Source of the DNA: Alentia gelatinosa
Lineage: Eukaryota > Annelida > Polychaeta > Phyllodocida > Polynoidae
Direction: 5' to 3'
Assembly: GCA_950022655.1 (NCBI GenBank)
Contig: OX465580.1
Coordinates: 98,040,797-98,104,796, forward strand
Length of the DNA stretch: 64,000 nucleotides
In this document: in pieces, positions 1-12,989 of the stretch
How positions within the stretch are numbered: position 1 is the stretch's first letter
Layout of the letters: every line of letters starts with the position of its first letter
Position numbers and translations under genes: made by a program
The notes under the pieces: model-generated
Databases searched by the model: none
Told to the model about the DNA's origin: nothing
Seen by the model: the letters and a program-made list of their open reading frames with translations, nothing else

Positions 1-3000
1 AGGCAGGCAAGACATGAATTCAAATGGAAATTGATTATCGCTCAGATAAAACGAAAGCACATCATAAAAGCGCCGTTGGATCTGCACTAAAGACGTGCAT
101 TCCTGGTCCTCATATTGATGAGTTTTCGTTAATCATTGCGGACGGATTTCTCCAACAAAGCTAATCTTCGAAATAGTATTTCACGATCATCTTACTCACT
201 AACAATGATTGCGATTCTTATATTTCCTCGGGAGATTGTATTTTCATCGTAATGTCTAGCTTGTAACTGTTAAGGAACAAAATCGATGTATTCACTTGTT
301 TATGTATCCATAACTTCTCCCATAAAGGCGTTAGCATCCGCCTGTTCTTTGTCTTACATTGACCGTCCTCACGATAGGAGACAAAGGAACACTCTATTTA
401 CTACCCTCTCTTTCAAGACTCATCCTATTGTCCCCTCTCATCTATAAGCCATTCCATTTTTCTCCGCAGTGCTAGACTCCTGTCTATAGCCCCTTCCGTT
501 TCACCACTAACTTTGAGGTTTTATAAGTCCTTTGTTTGCCTCTGTCTATTTGACTGTCAACATAGCCGTTTCATTCCATTGGTGTCACTAACTATGCTGC
601 CATATAATCATGAATATTGATTTAGTACGCGTCTGTGTCCATCAAAGCGTAAGCCGGGTAGTGTTTTAGCATAATAGAGCACAGAGAAATGTACGACGTG
701 ATAATCTTTAAATGTTTCATATCGCATTTTGAAGCTGAGTCTGAGAATTAAATTTAGTCTGGCGCACGACTGCTACGCGCGTGAACATACATTATGAGGT
801 CTTAGTTTAATTTTGCTAATATAGAATACAAAGTATATATTGGAGCCTTCACATATATATCGTCTATCAAAATACAATTTGCTATTTGTACCTTTCACCT
901 CTGCGGTTTCTCAAGAGATGGCTTGTTATCTGTAGAGTTAACAGTTCAATGATTAAGCCTCTCCATGATTATATGAAATGTTAAAAAACCCAATATCATC
1001 CTGAATATATATAGTGCTTTAACTTTGTGATATATTCCATACCATCCACTAACTCTCAATCGAATAAAACACTGAAAGAAACTGTATCAATAAACAGCAT
1101 CTAGATGTAATAGAATTAACAAGGGTAGCAGTCATATTCCCGGTATATGGTTTATAGGTTTCCGATATGTCCGATAAGACTTCGGAAAGACATATTAGTA
1201 TAGAATATGACTCAAAAAAGGAAGGACCATTTCTGAAAAATGTATAAGGAAAACTCTAGAACTACCGAAAAGTCAAGAGAGCAATTGTATCTGATAAGGG
1301 AAAACATATCAATAAAGGTTTTGCTAAAAGCTCTACCTATCGAAGTATCATAAACTTTTTCAAATTGCTTGAAGTGTGAAAATATGAGATGGGTGTAGCT
1401 GTAGACGTGAGGTTTCCTGACATTGGACGCCCCATATCTCACATGAACGCCCCACCATCCTGCCTGCGTGCCCCTCCAGCCCCGAAACGGTTGATTAGAA
1501 TCTCGCCTTACTCCTATCATTTATCATCAAACGCCCCTGATTAAAGTGAAGCTGCTCTACACTCAGCCACACCCCTCCCGTCAAAGCGCTCGTGTACTTG
1601 TAACGATCCCGTGGAGACTGAGACGTGTACATACTGATTCCCTCTCTCCCCTCCTCATGCTCCGCCTCCACCAGGCCCTCACCTGCCGCCTGTCCCGTCT
1701 CCACGGCCCCGCCTGCCAGCTCCCTCCTGGCTCGCCCCTCGGACGGGGCCAAGAAAATGCCAACAAGTGGTCGTGATTAATAGGACATTGGCCCGTACCT
1801 GGCCACCGAAAGACACGTGAGGATGGCTCCCTTGCGGTGCTGCTGGCTGGCCTGGCCAGAGTGTATAACGTACTGTCTGTCTCTCAAATCCAATGGTAGG
1901 AGTACCGGATCGAAACTTTTGGGAAGTTTTAAGGCAGTTGAAAACTTACCATTCAGCGCGCTATTTGAATGAAGTGTCTCCCTGGGGAGTAGGCCCGGTA
2001 GATACCTTTGTGAAAACATTGTATGTATCCAGCAGATAGTTGCGGGAATTGACAGACAGCCCCAGGAGAATTCTAGTAAATTGTATTTGAATAGTTTGAA
2101 TACGTTATTTTTGGAACGTCTCAGTTGCTAACCAATTCTATTCTATCACTGGGTTTGAACGCTTATTGTCAAACGCCTCCCCTCGATAGCTCATGCATAG
2201 GGTAGATATCAAGAAGAAAAAGACTGCGACTAATATTTTGATTGACACAAGACTTGCCCGTCGAGTTTCATTGAAAGAAGAAAATTTACATAGTACTGCA
2301 TCTGATTGTATAAATCATATAATTATTTATATCTGAGAATTTACGACGAGTCAAATTATTCCTACTAGAAATAACTGCGCGAAAGATGCAGAGTACATAT
2401 TTAGCTCTTCCTCAGCAAAGATATAACTAGAGATGGATAGATGTCTGTGATCTAGGCATTTGCTGTTTATATAGGAACACACTCCGTTGACAGAGCTATA
2501 TTCTACAGAATGCCAAGCCGGGCGACTCCTAATCATCCAACTATCCCATCTTCAGATGTGCTAGCCAAGCTGTCACAGACACCCGCTATTTACTGGGAAC
2601 CCAACCATTTCTCTTAACGAGGCTTTTTTTCTCATCGATTCAGGGGGAATATTCCACGACGGTCCAAGTTTCTCTGTCTTCATCTAAACACCACGTAAAG
2701 CAGGCACGCCATAAAGCACTTGGAAATGTCTAGGGTTCTCGTCACTATGTGTGTTACTGAAGCATGGAACTTCCCCATCAAGGATATTGGTTTGCAGGTG
2801 ATTTGAATTAATTGTTGTATGTTGAGGTGCAAGGTCAGAATGATCCCTCATCGTAGGTGCACTAATTTTCTTATAAGTTCAGAACAGAATCTGAATAATC
2901 CCATGCCCGAGACAAACTTTGCGCACTGTGTGTGTGTTTTTAAGAACCCCCTTTTGTAACGGGCGCGCTCGGATCAGACACTCTGAGGTGGTTGTTATGT

Positions 3001-4029
3001 CCTGTATGCCCGCACGCAATGTGCCAATCATACAAAATTAGTGCCATGATTATTTTTGATAAATGAATTAAAAACACACACGACAAGGCGGGCGGCACCG
3101 GCCCATGATAACCTCCCATGAAAAGAAGCTGGTAATTACTCATTCACCAAACAAAGCCTGATGTATGGCGCTTTCCTACCAGGGACCCTACCATCCATCC
3201 AAAACCTACACACAAGCCATCTCCCAATTCCTTTTAAATTATAAAAACGGGTTCAACTCCGCCCGAACGATGGGAAGTTATCCTTTTGCCAAGTAAGTTT
3301 TGTACTTTTTAGGTGTCTGGTGTGTAGGTTGTCAAGGGAAGAGCATTAAGAGCTTTTTCCCTAATGCTGAGCGGTTGCAGAGGGCTGGAAATACGCACCA
3401 TTTGCATATATTCTCGCTCTGGCTCGCATAAGCTATACTTAGGAGACGACTTTTATGCCGGACTTGCTCATATCCCCTTCCAACATTTGGTTCACGTTAG
3501 AGAGGGAATATTATGGTGCTTCTCTTGGGACCGTATGTATCTTTAAAGAATCAAGGCTTTGAAAAAAGAAATTTAACGAATATGGATAAATGAAAGTAGT
3601 CAACTTCATTTCATTCCCCATCAAATCATTCAGCTCTGTGTGTTAACGTATGTTGTCAGATATGCAATGTGTAATATACAAACCTCCTCATACATGATTA
3701 CAGGAGACTAATGGTTGAACTAACAATCTCGTCATCACACTATTCAACGCTAATCAATCATGGCACAGCACACAGGGTGCTAAATGTGGCGTCTAATTGA
3801 TTGTCAGGTCAGCGAGACAGATAAGGCTGGTGTGGCGAAGAGACAGAAACACTGACAAGGCAGTAGTGATATATCAACTCGGGAGCATTGGCATAGCGGG
3901 CTGGGTTAGTATAGGGATAGCAACTCCCAGTAAGATAATGTAGGTTGGGCAGGGGCATCTGGACGTGCGGAGGGTCTTAAACACCCAGCCATGTGCCCTA
4001 GGGTCCTCCAAAAATACACTGATAAATGA
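1..4029. other. Gene-less stretch
   Basis: Nothing recognised. It is pyrimidine-rich on the plus strand around 360-600. A TATAAAAA followed by a short ATG frame and CAA|GTAAGT (3240-3295) is too compact to count as a promoter and first exon. Confidence 0.5.
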
Positions 4030-4049
4030 GGGAGGGGGGAAGGGTGGGG
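4030..4049 (+). other. G-quadruplex motif
   Basis: Four G-runs (3, 6, 3 and 4) separated by loops of 1, 2 and 1 nt. It sits where the plus strand changes from G-rich to G-poor. Confidence 0.7.
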
Positions 4050-5503
4050 TTAAAATGTAAGGATGGGGCAAGATGGGGTAATATACTGTTGGAAGACTGG
4101 CGCTTTCAATGATGAGTTTATGTATTCAACCACCGTGTGCATTTCCCCTTCCATATCAAACCCTTCTATGGTCAACACCCCACTTTTTCGTCATCGCACC
4201 ACATCCACTTTCTTCATATGTTATTATACCCATTATACCCAAGTAAGCTATATCCACACAAACCTTTACCTTTCTAGAGCCTGCCATCAACAACCTAAAA
4301 CCTGCCATTAGTAATATAGTGCCTACCTTAACTCAACCAGAGGCGACCATCACGGATTTAGTTTCCTCGGCAACCAATAGTATACCATTACTAGTACAGG
4401 TATTGTGTATTCCCTCATTGACTGCTGGTCTAGAGTAGGCTATTCGCAGCCTATCCTACTGCCCTACAGACCTAAAACCTTTGTTAACACCTCACTGGAC
4501 CACATCTCCTACAGATAGATGTCATGCTCCATTGATCCACAGCCTTCCTTTTCCGCCCATTAATCCCTCCAGCACCTCACTATCCTTTAATGAACCCTTT
4601 TTGAACAGAAAATCCACGGCCAGGCTTTACCCAGCGCACTTCACCTCTCCTACTAGATTCAGCTCCATTCTGCCGACTCAGAGTATGCCCCCACGCCTGG
4701 TCTAGAAGTCAGCTGTCCGTCCGCCCGAGACCTGCCCTTCCCTCCCCCCGCTGCCCTTCTGCTCCTATAGCCCGCCTCCCATCTGTCCGGCCACTGCACG
4801 CCGCACGCCGCACGCCGCACGCCGCACGCCGCACGCCGCACGCCGCACGCCGCACGCCGCAAGACCACCCCCTCCTGAACACCACCTCCACACCGTCTGT
4901 ACGCCGCCTATCGCCCACACGCGGTCAACACTCCGCCCTACGCCCATACGCCAACTATGGTTCGCTAACCGCCTACACGCCGCCCGTACGCCGACTCCCC
5001 GCCGCCAGTCGCCCATACGCCACCTATACGCCACCCAAACGGCGGGTGTACGCCGGTCTATTGGCGCCCCTAGGCGTGAGGGAGGATTGATGAGGTTAGG
5101 AGAACGGGTCCAGGAAAACATGTCACGGTCATCCCTGATTACCTCCTCTCTACCTGCCCAGCCGTCCGTTATCACCCGACTTAATGTGGGATTAACAATG
5201 AATGAAGCCGCCAACCAGCGCTCCCCTTCACCCCTTCACCCACACACACTCAACCTTCACCTCTCCTGTGTCCAGTCATTGCTCTCTGTCTCTCTTCTGT
5301 AGAGGGAGATTACTAAGTCTTGGGAATATTCTTAATTCCATCTCAGAGTAGCCTATTATGATAATACCATTCTGAATGATGTGGCCATTTTACTCGGGAA
5401 CCATTAAAGTCCTTTCCAAGCACTGGAATACGAATTTTAGTGCATCTGACATGATTCGGGAATCTGTCAAAAATGATATTTAGGAGCCGCCCTGTCGGTC
5501 ATT
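4050..5503. other. G-poor, C-rich stretch
   Basis: From about 4100 to 5060 the plus strand is strikingly poor in G and contains the (CCGCACG) array. No exon is supported; open frames here are by-products of composition. Confidence 0.6.
4796..4861. repeat. 7-bp minisatellite (CCGCACG)n
   Basis: About nine perfect copies of CCGCACG. To its right (4905-5060) the sequence keeps a degenerate TACGCC-rich pattern with few G on this strand, suggesting an older, decayed extension. Confidence 0.9.
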
Positions 5504-5513
5504 GAGTTGGGGG

Positions 5514-5886
5514 CAGAGGAGGTGTGAAGCGTAGCGCCCCCTATCGTTTTGGCATGGTCTCAAATGACAGCTGAATACGGATTCCTATGCTAAAATAGGC
5601 TAACTAATAACAGTTACTACATACAAACATTCAGATATTGATAGAGTGATATCTAATGTACTCCAAACCACAATAGAGCTCAATAGAGCTCCACGTTTTA
5701 TGGCTGTTTGGTCTTGTGGAATACAGCCTTATTTCTCATAGGCTATGGCTTGGAAGCCTCACACAGTCCTTTCTCATGAGCTCCTTACCCTCTGCTGGCA
5801 GGTTTGAAAGTGGCGCCTTGAACCCTGCCGCGATCGCATATATGAGTTGGGTGCCTATAGGGGGCGCTACGCTTCACCCCTCCTCT
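5514..5886. mobile_element. Inverted-repeat (MITE-like) element with flanking duplication
   Basis: Arms 5515-5544 and 5857-5886 are inverted repeats matching at 29 of 30 positions (core GTGAAGCGTAGCGCCCCCTA). GAGTTGGGGG flanks both sides (5504-5513 and 5887-5896). A 9-10 bp target duplication is typical of Mutator-like elements, so this may be a Mutator-type MITE. A third GAGTTGGG sits inside at 5844, so part of the pattern may be internal repetition. Confidence 0.6.
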
Positions 5887-6178
5887 GAGTTGGGGGAGAA
5901 GGGGAAGGTTGCGGGGGAGGGGGTGCTCTACTCGAGTAGTCACGCATGAGTAGGTGCTTGGCATCAAGTAGGATATCGAATTGACCCTGGCTTGATATAT
6001 CACTGCCCTTAATGACACCCTAAAGATATGGGATTATTTTTTATAGCTTTTTAACTACGTTGAAATGACCTCCTTTTATTTGTTCTCATGATACTTTACA
6101 CATGAATGGATGGGGTTTGTGTGGCGCAGGCCTTATTGAACACCTAATCTTTGACAGTGTTACAACTGTGTGCACGTA

Positions 6179-6447
6179 GAGTAGAACCTCGCCTAACGGA
6201 CACCCCGCGTAAGCGGAGTCCCCGCGTAAGCGGACTCCCCGCGTAAGAGGACTCCCCGCGTAAGCGGACTCCCTGCGTAAGCGGACTCCCCGCGTAAGCG
6301 GACTCCCCACGTTAACGGACACCTTTCCTCGGAACGGATCCCTATATCATATTATGTTCATTTGAACCCGTGTAAGCGGCACCACGCATAAGCGGACACT
6401 CTGGCCCGGAACGAACGATGTCCGCTTATGCGGGGTTCTATAGACTG
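6179..6447. mobile_element. Pogo/Tigger-like MITE, copy 1
   Basis: The left end GAGTAGAACCTCGCCTAACG and the right end, whose reverse complement includes TAGAACCCCGCATAAGCGG, form terminal inverted repeats. TA lies directly outside each end (6177-6178 and 6448-6449), the target duplication of the pogo/Tc1 group. The right end carries a 4-bp insertion (taga). No transposase frame is present. The left half contains the 17-bp array described separately. Confidence 0.72.
6186..6320. repeat. 17-bp tandem array inside MITE copy 1
   Basis: The unit GCGTAAGCGGACTCCCC recurs every 17 bp (starts at 6190, 6207, 6224, 6241, 6258, 6275, 6292 and about 6309). The first unit is the terminal inverted repeat itself, so the array arose by amplifying the transposon's own end. 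Confidence 0.85.
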
Positions 6448-6681
6448 TATCTGACTTAGTTTTAAAGTTATCATAATGTGGTGACTGTGTATCAACCGAC
6501 CTACTAGCCAGCATAATTGAATTGGCGAACGCTGAGGACTTATGTCATACTATACGGAAACTGGCTTACTGGCAGAGGGATGTATGTGATCAATAATCTT
6601 ACCAAGTATTTTTGACGTACAAAGACAGTCAGCCTGTTCTCGTATTATTAATATACTTAAAAATATCGAAATCTTACCTAG

Positions 6682-6770
6682 TCACGTGATCACATACCCC
6701 GCACGTCACAGTGTGGCGTACGGATATAAATACGCCATGGGTAGGAGCGGGTACTTTGCGTAGTTCATAC
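6682..6770 (+). promoter_or_regulatory. Candidate TATA-box core promoter with E-box
   Basis: The palindromic E-box TCACGTGA (6682-6689) and a nearby CACGTCAC half-site precede TATAAATA (6725-6732). The TATA box lies inside a 6-bp inverted repeat, GGCGTA (6715-6720) and TACGCC (6731-6736). A start site near 6760 would fit the usual TATA spacing. The motifs are seen directly; promoter function is inferred from their order and from the ORF downstream. Confidence 0.35.
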
Positions 6771-6855
6771 GGCTACAGGTATATAATAATACGCACTACG
6801 TATACAATTGTTGCCTGAAATGTTGTAAAAAACTAAGGTCAACCCTCAAAAGACT

Positions 6856-6978
6856 ATGAGTTATGATCTACTCTTATCTTTTATACTTTATCCCTTCACT
6901 GTCTGCATGCTACTCACTGCGACATGCGAAAGGAGCAAAGGCCCAGGGTCTCAGGGTCTTAGAGGTGTGCCCAGCTGA
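6856..6978 (+). CDS. Candidate small secreted-peptide ORF or first exon
   Basis: The frame is 40 codons from an ATG with A at -3 to TGA. The N-terminus is a plausible signal peptide: MSYD, then a Leu/Phe/Val-rich core of about 16 residues, then TATC and a basic, Gly-rich tail. It lies about 120 bp downstream of a TATA box (6725-6732) with an E-box further up. A two-codon upstream ORF (ATG TTG TAA) sits in the presumed 5' UTR. A weak donor (AGAG|GTGTGC at 6964/6965) could make this a first exon. An overlapping frame (6863-7063) also begins with a hydrophobic stretch, so the frame choice is uncertain. No homology is recognised. Confidence 0.25.
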   Translation: MSYDLLLSFILYPFTVCMLLTATCERSKGPGSQGLRGVPS

Positions 6979-7063
6979 CCATGACCAATCACTTAAGAAC
7001 AAAATATCGAATGACCCACTGGTGTTTGATATGTTTGGATCCCATACTCATGCTGTTGCGTAA

Positions 7064-9267
7064 ATGACAAGTTGACTGGATACAAGTGGGTTAGAGAAAA
7101 CGATCCATGGGCTGAATGTAACCAACACATTTTAATTGTTATTCATTTATGAAAGTACACTCATTCATCACTGATGAACATGTAATTTGCTCCTAGTTTG
7201 CTTTGGCACTCATAATCTATGTCTTGAAAGTTCCTGATGCAATTATTGAGGAAGTTGTGATTTTGTAGTAAAACCTAATGCAATATTCAATGGGTCGTTT
7301 GACTATTTTGTAATTTATAGCTTTGGTTCTTTCATTTTCTACTTATAAATTATAAATTGAGACTCGTCAATATAACAAGTTTCACTATATAGGTATTTAG
7401 ATAAATATGATATCATAAGAGGTGGCAGTCAAAATATTTTCACAATTTTGCGTTAAGGTTTCAGTCGTCTTTACGTTGGGTCTGTGATTGTGATTGATTA
7501 TTTATTTCTAAATGTTACAGTGTCCACAAATTTATGAATGATCATTGAAGTCAATCCACGTTGGGTCTACCTTTACAATTTTTAGAATCAAATATAATTC
7601 ATTCTCATTACCCTTCTTCTATGAAATAATCAACTGAGACTCCGATGTATCACTTTCAAATTAGCAGCGCCTTATTTGGTTGAAATATAAAGATGTAGGA
7701 GGAATGGGTCATTCATAAGCCGACCGGATTTTCCGTTCAGCCACGGGCGAGTGAATGAAAAGTATCGAGACACAACCCCTGGTTTGTTAAGATGTGGTCG
7801 CCGTAAGCTAGACGAGAGAAGACGCGAATCGTCCCCGAATCCAAACTCCTTTTTTCTTTCAAAGACCGGAATTAACGGTGATTGATGGGAGACATTAGAG
7901 CACGAAGGCCTCCTTTCACCAGGAAGGATATTAATAATAAAAACAACCCGGGGAAGGATATCAAGTATGAATACAAAGCCTCGTTTATAAAACATTCCCT
8001 TTAATAGGGGTGCTGATAAACTAGCCTGGCTAGTGTTGCCTTTTCTAATGGCAAGTAGAAACTTCTCCGACGTGATCTAGAGTGGAAGAGATTTCTCTCT
8101 AGGCATTAGCTTGCCTCTGTTATCGCATGCCTTTCCACAGTTGGGTTCATTATCACGACAAGAAAATTGCTGCTGATGAAGACTCATGAAACATTCGCAA
8201 AGAATTGTGTTTTCTTTGACATGGGAAGCAGCGAATTGCTCCAAACGTTTCCTCATAGAAGGAGAACTCAAAGTAAGGTTAGTTACCCAAGTTTCCCTTT
8301 AAGTCCTTTGATAGTACATAGTATATAGGAGAAATACAAACTGCTTGTAATGTTAGTTTCCGGAATGGGCAACCACATGTCTAAAGCAAGACGTAATATT
8401 GCGCATTCGATAAGATCTTTCTATGCTTACTAATCCAATGAATGCACTAAAAGCGCCAAAGGTATCCCTGGAGAAGCGGATAACTGAATATGAATGTTTT
8501 CCTATCAGTAATATGTATCTACCTTCAGATCATAGACAATGCCGGGGATATACAGTTAAAGAGGTGACGCTTCAGGTTTCAAGTACAATTTATAATGGGC
8601 TTTACAAATAGTATCATCTCTTTGAGAATAGGAGAATGTGTCCATTTAGGCATCTTGTATCATTTCATCTGCGAAATATATATCTACTTATATAATTATA
8701 AATACATACAATATGTAGATATTTCATATCAAATGTAGGTTAATAAATAGGATATATATGTATATTTATATATATATATATATACTTATGTCAAGTGTGT
8801 GCTCCTGTGTGCCTCCTAGTTATTACACGTATGCTTTGATACATACCAAACGTCTGCACGGATCTGCTCTGGTTAAAGGTGACGGACTATGAAACCTGTC
8901 AACGCCATCACTCCTATATTGAAGGAGCCGGAGGAGAGTGTGAAAAGGGATGGAGAGGCGTAGCCCGGGAGGGGAGAGGGGTCCCCGTCATTAGGAGCTG
9001 ACCGGCGGGCCGCTGAGCACTCCTGGGACTGTCAGCTCAAGACGGAGGGAACCGGACCAAATGGGCAGGAGTTTCCATAGCAGCCCTAGGGGTGGCAGAA
9101 AAGCGACGCAAGCTGTCCTGACACACTGACACAGAAGCGTAAGATGGATGCTCGCGTCTCATCAACCCCTAAAGATCCGTCTCAATGGCCGCCTTTCCAG
9201 ACCTGATAAAGAGTTTTTACAATATGCCAAAAAAGTGAAATATGGTCTTTTTAGTATGGGTCCACCT
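7064..9267. other. Gene-less stretch
   Basis: AT-rich from 7064 to about 7620 and 8630-8790. A GC-richer block (8880-9130) has several CTGTCA/TGTCAG words, a possible regulatory island. No gene seen. Confidence 0.5.
8748..8786. repeat. TA-rich microsatellite
   Basis: Imperfect (TA)n tract. Similar short tracts occur near 15858-15885 and 56817-56834. Confidence 0.85.
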
Positions 9268-9283
9268 CCCCCCCCCCCCCCCC
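9268..9283. repeat. Poly(C) tract of 16
   Basis: Uninterrupted C16 on the plus strand; assembly length may be inexact. Confidence 0.9.
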
Positions 9284-11259
9284 TGCACTACTGGGCCAGC
9301 TGCTGCAGGCTAAACCTGGAATGGCGCCAGCGCCGCTGAAAAATAACCATGAAAGTAAATTTCACTGAATAAAAAACAACAACATAGGGTGTTCTAGATT
9401 ACTGTATGAAATCACATTCTTTCAGTAAAATGAAAACCAGCATGCCAGCTTGAAGAAAAGAGAGGAAAACTGATATAATTTTAGATGATGAATGGGAATT
9501 GGAAACTGCTGCCGGAGGGAGGGAAGAAATTGAAGCGAGCAATAATAAGAAAAGTCCACTGAGACCCGTTAGAAGATGGACGGGTCTGGGATGGTTCCTT
9601 TTCGGCGACGTGGCTATGGTGGTGCCGCCTGCCCTCCGCATACGCCTTGTGAGACGCTTGGGCGTTATGGATCAGTGAGTGATAATCGGGGAGAATGCCA
9701 GTCCTGTCAGCGCTGGCACTGAGAACTGTCAGCATCCATAGACATTCCCGTATGTTCGTATCCCTCAACTTCTTGACTGCAGCAGTGTGGACCATCGAAT
9801 CCATGTGATGTATTAGGTGGTGCATAGAAACTTATTTCGCAAGGGAGCGCGGTTTACTGTGATATTTGATTCTTTGGAAAAAGTAAGACTTTCTTATAAG
9901 AAAACAGCGTTTGTCAGATTTATGCGGGTTTCTGCCATCGCTGCACGTTTTGAAGCGAATTAGTTTATTGTGATTTTATGTGTACCTAAAACTCTTATCA
10001 TACAGGTTTGCTGCTTGAATGCTGTGCTTGAAGCGCTTGGATTAGCTGAATCTCTAAAAGCAAGGTTAGTGCAATCAATAAATAGCTGACTAGGAAATGA
10101 ATTCTAGAAAAAGTGATAGTCAAACCAAATCGGACTTTGACAATTTGACATTCATTCAGTCTAAGATTCCTTAATCCAAAAGTTATTTTCTGAGGTGTTA
10201 TTGCAAGAAAGCATCATAATTGATAGAGTCATTATGGTATTATTTCGATGGCATTTTTCGAGACATAGACATAAGTTTTATAGCATATGGCGCGGCATAC
10301 CTCGCGGGCAGAAGGGGGTCGAGGTGCTAAAAACTAGTCTTGAAACCAGGATCTATGGCCCTGTCGACCCCTGGGTCATCTTTCTGCTTACTGTCAACAC
10401 CATCCGTGCCACGCCCGCTGCGCCAGGGGCTAATGGTTTATGGACGTGCCTCTATTGACTCTTGTGCTGGGAGGCCGAGGCGACTCTCTGATACTGAGCT
10501 AATACCTTAAGCCTACGGAATTGTTTCAGGAGGCATTTGCACCAACGGGTTCGTTCATAGCAACCCTGAAAGGGACTAATGGTTTTGCCTATGATTGGTA
10601 GGGTCGTCTAAGCCCGTTAAATGTAGTTTTAGGCATTAGAAGATGTAGAATCCTGGTGAATTCATGGTAAACCGAGATTTTATCAATCCCAACACAGAAA
10701 TTGTATAACTGTTATGATTATAGAGTACTATCATGTAATAGTAGTCTGCTAAAAATCAAAGGCCGTGATTAACGATGACTGGTATCATCAGGGTCTGTGC
10801 AAACGTAATTCAACTTTCTGCAACCTTTCTACTACAAGATCGCCAACAGAAAATGGCACATACTAATAAATAACAGGGAACACATAGAATACTTATTCTT
10901 AAATCATTCTCCACATGATAGATGGCTGATGCATTATTTCGAGCGAAAAGGAATACTTTGAATCTAAAAGAGATGTTTTCTAACACTTCATCAATGTGGT
11001 TTGTTGAGATGAATGAAAATATATGATAAACACATAGCGGGAGTTTGATTATTGTGCCGTTCTCATACCTACAGTCAGTGGTGTGCCCCTCTTTTCTAAC
11101 ATCTGTGATATCTCATAGGACTGTTAGAACTCAGGGGAGTCGTAGAGGCAACACATTCACGATTGTTTACGGCTGCTATGAATACTCAACGTCTATTCAA
11201 GAGGAATACGCAGTCACCAGGCACCATTATACCATTACAAATAGCACGTCCTCTGCATT
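9284..11259. other. Gene-less stretch
   Basis: A strong minus-strand acceptor (ttcttccctccctccggcag, near 9510) opens a frame ending in a hydrophobic segment at 9399. It was judged too weak for a gene call. Otherwise nothing seen. Confidence 0.4.
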
Positions 11260-11610
11260 ATGAGCCGGGACATTTGGTCTATTCTCACAATTGGCATTGC
11301 CTGTTTTCTCTATGTGTCTGCAAGTCAAAGAGTTGTTCCTCTACATATTGATGTAACCGTAGATGCAAAGCAAAATGACAATACTTTCGGCCAACATTGT
11401 CGTCCTTGCCTCATTGTGACATATACAATGTGTTCTATGTATGCAATTTCATATAAAACCTTTGCGGCAGATCCTACGAATAAGCCCCGAGGACCTTCTA
11501 CATTCGTTCCATTTACGAGAAATTGGGTGGGAACAGTCAAGCATTTTTCTATGTATCAGCATTTAGTAATATTAAACCCGTATTATCATGAGTGGGAGTC
11601 CAGCATCTGA
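11260..11610 (+). CDS. Unrecognised 116-codon ORF with hydrophobic start
   Basis: This ATG-initiated frame opens with a signal-peptide-like stretch (IWSILTIGIACFLYVSA) and contains several Cys residues. A good acceptor-like sequence (ttttctctatgtgtctgcaag) lies inside it and could instead start an exon near 11327. No promoter or homology was recognised, and the minus strand is also open here, so the ORF may be fortuitous. Confidence 0.15.
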   Translation: MSRDIWSILTIGIACFLYVSASQRVVPLHIDVTVDAKQNDNTFGQHCRPCLIVTYTMCSMYAISYKTFAADPTNKPRGPSTFVPFTRNWVGTVKHFSMYQHLVILNPYYHEWESSI

Positions 11611-12641
11611 GAAGGAAATATCGCACAGATGCATCATTAGCATTTGGCAGGACATGACTTGGAATCACTTTTCAGTTTCACATACTACCTGGTACATCAA
11701 CAGCTTGAGGATTATTACCATATTTGGTCTGGCAATGTCATTGGAAATCTTTCAACCAGCAATTCCATGAGCCATTAAGTAATCTGCAAAATGGTTACGT
11801 AATGAGTTCACCTGTTGGAATGTGCCAACCATGAACTTCTCAAAATTACCACGACCTATTAATTAATTTTGTTTATTCGCACGGAAAACATAATTCATGC
11901 AGCAAGAAGGCATGGCCTGTAGGCCAGATTTATTCATGCTGAAATGACGAAGGCCGTCATTGCCTAAAACAAGAATAATTGGCTTCTGTAACATCTTGAA
12001 AAGCATTCGACACACCAACCATCTGACTCCTTTGTGTTTAATGCATTCTTGATCTGAATCCGTTCTCAGTTTAGAGTGTTACTAGGTATTTATTATGACC
12101 ATCAAATGTTTTCAAGAAAAAAAGGTCGTTGAATAGATGGTTTAGCTAATAACAATAAGAATCACGAGGTCTCGAAAAAGTGGACTGGAATGGGACCTGA
12201 CATTTAATTCACATTCTGAATACGACATAAAGAATTATTAAATATTAAAAAAAAAAAACAGCCAAGATTTAAAGTACTAGGTTTTCAAGCACATAGTCCC
12301 TGTGGCATTTTGTTACAGAAATGAGCCCGGCCCAAGGGATACTTTAATGTAATACATGCCCACCTTTTACATATCGTATTACAAAAAACTGTACATAACT
12401 GAAAAGCGCGTAGCTCTGTTTACATACGGATCGTCATCCTGGATACAGCACCGATGGGTGCGATGCGTAGAGGTAGAATATATCAGGCCATGTTGCCCCT
12501 TGGGTCTGATATTCAGATGCTTACATTATACCATGGTTCATATTAGGTCAATAATAAGGCCAGACAAAGCGACTATCCTGTCCCGATTTGATACTTAGAG
12601 GATGCATTGTTTGCGTGGGGTGCTTAGATTAGGGTATAACA

Positions 12642-12863
12642 ATGGACAACCCTGTCTACAGCAGCATCTTTCCCGAGCTTGTTATCCGGGCACTTGCAGG
12701 TCCGTGCTCCGAACGGGAAGTCAATCTCGTTGCACGAGAGGGCCATCTTGGAGGAATAGACTTCAAAGAAAGGAGGCCCTTCTGTGGCAATTTTCTGCCT
12801 CTTTATCTCGACAGCCGTGTGCCGTTTGTTGCCGAGAGCCTTGTGATTTCCCGTACCAACTGA
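12642..12863 (+). CDS. GC-rich two-strand open region, coding status unclear
   Basis: A 73-codon ATG-to-stop frame runs on the plus strand, and the minus strand is open over the same bases (12624-12989). The minus frame contains KIATEGPPFFEVYSS and a Cys-Lys-Cys motif, and both strands prefer C or G at third positions. Neither product is recognised. Possible minus-strand acceptors (atgttcag, atcacaag) are weak. One of the strands may hold an exon; I cannot decide which. Confidence 0.18.
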   Translation: MDNPVYSSIFPELVIRALAGPCSEREVNLVAREGHLGGIDFKERRPFCGNFLPLYLDSRVPFVAESLVISRTN

Positions 12864-12989
12864 ACATATTGAGTGCATCTGAGTGCCTATAAAGGCAAGG
12901 TTCTGCATTGCACGCCACGTGTATCTTGACCTTGGTGAGCGCCGCAATACCCTATTTGATGGGGTTCTATCGGCTTTTATATTGATCAA

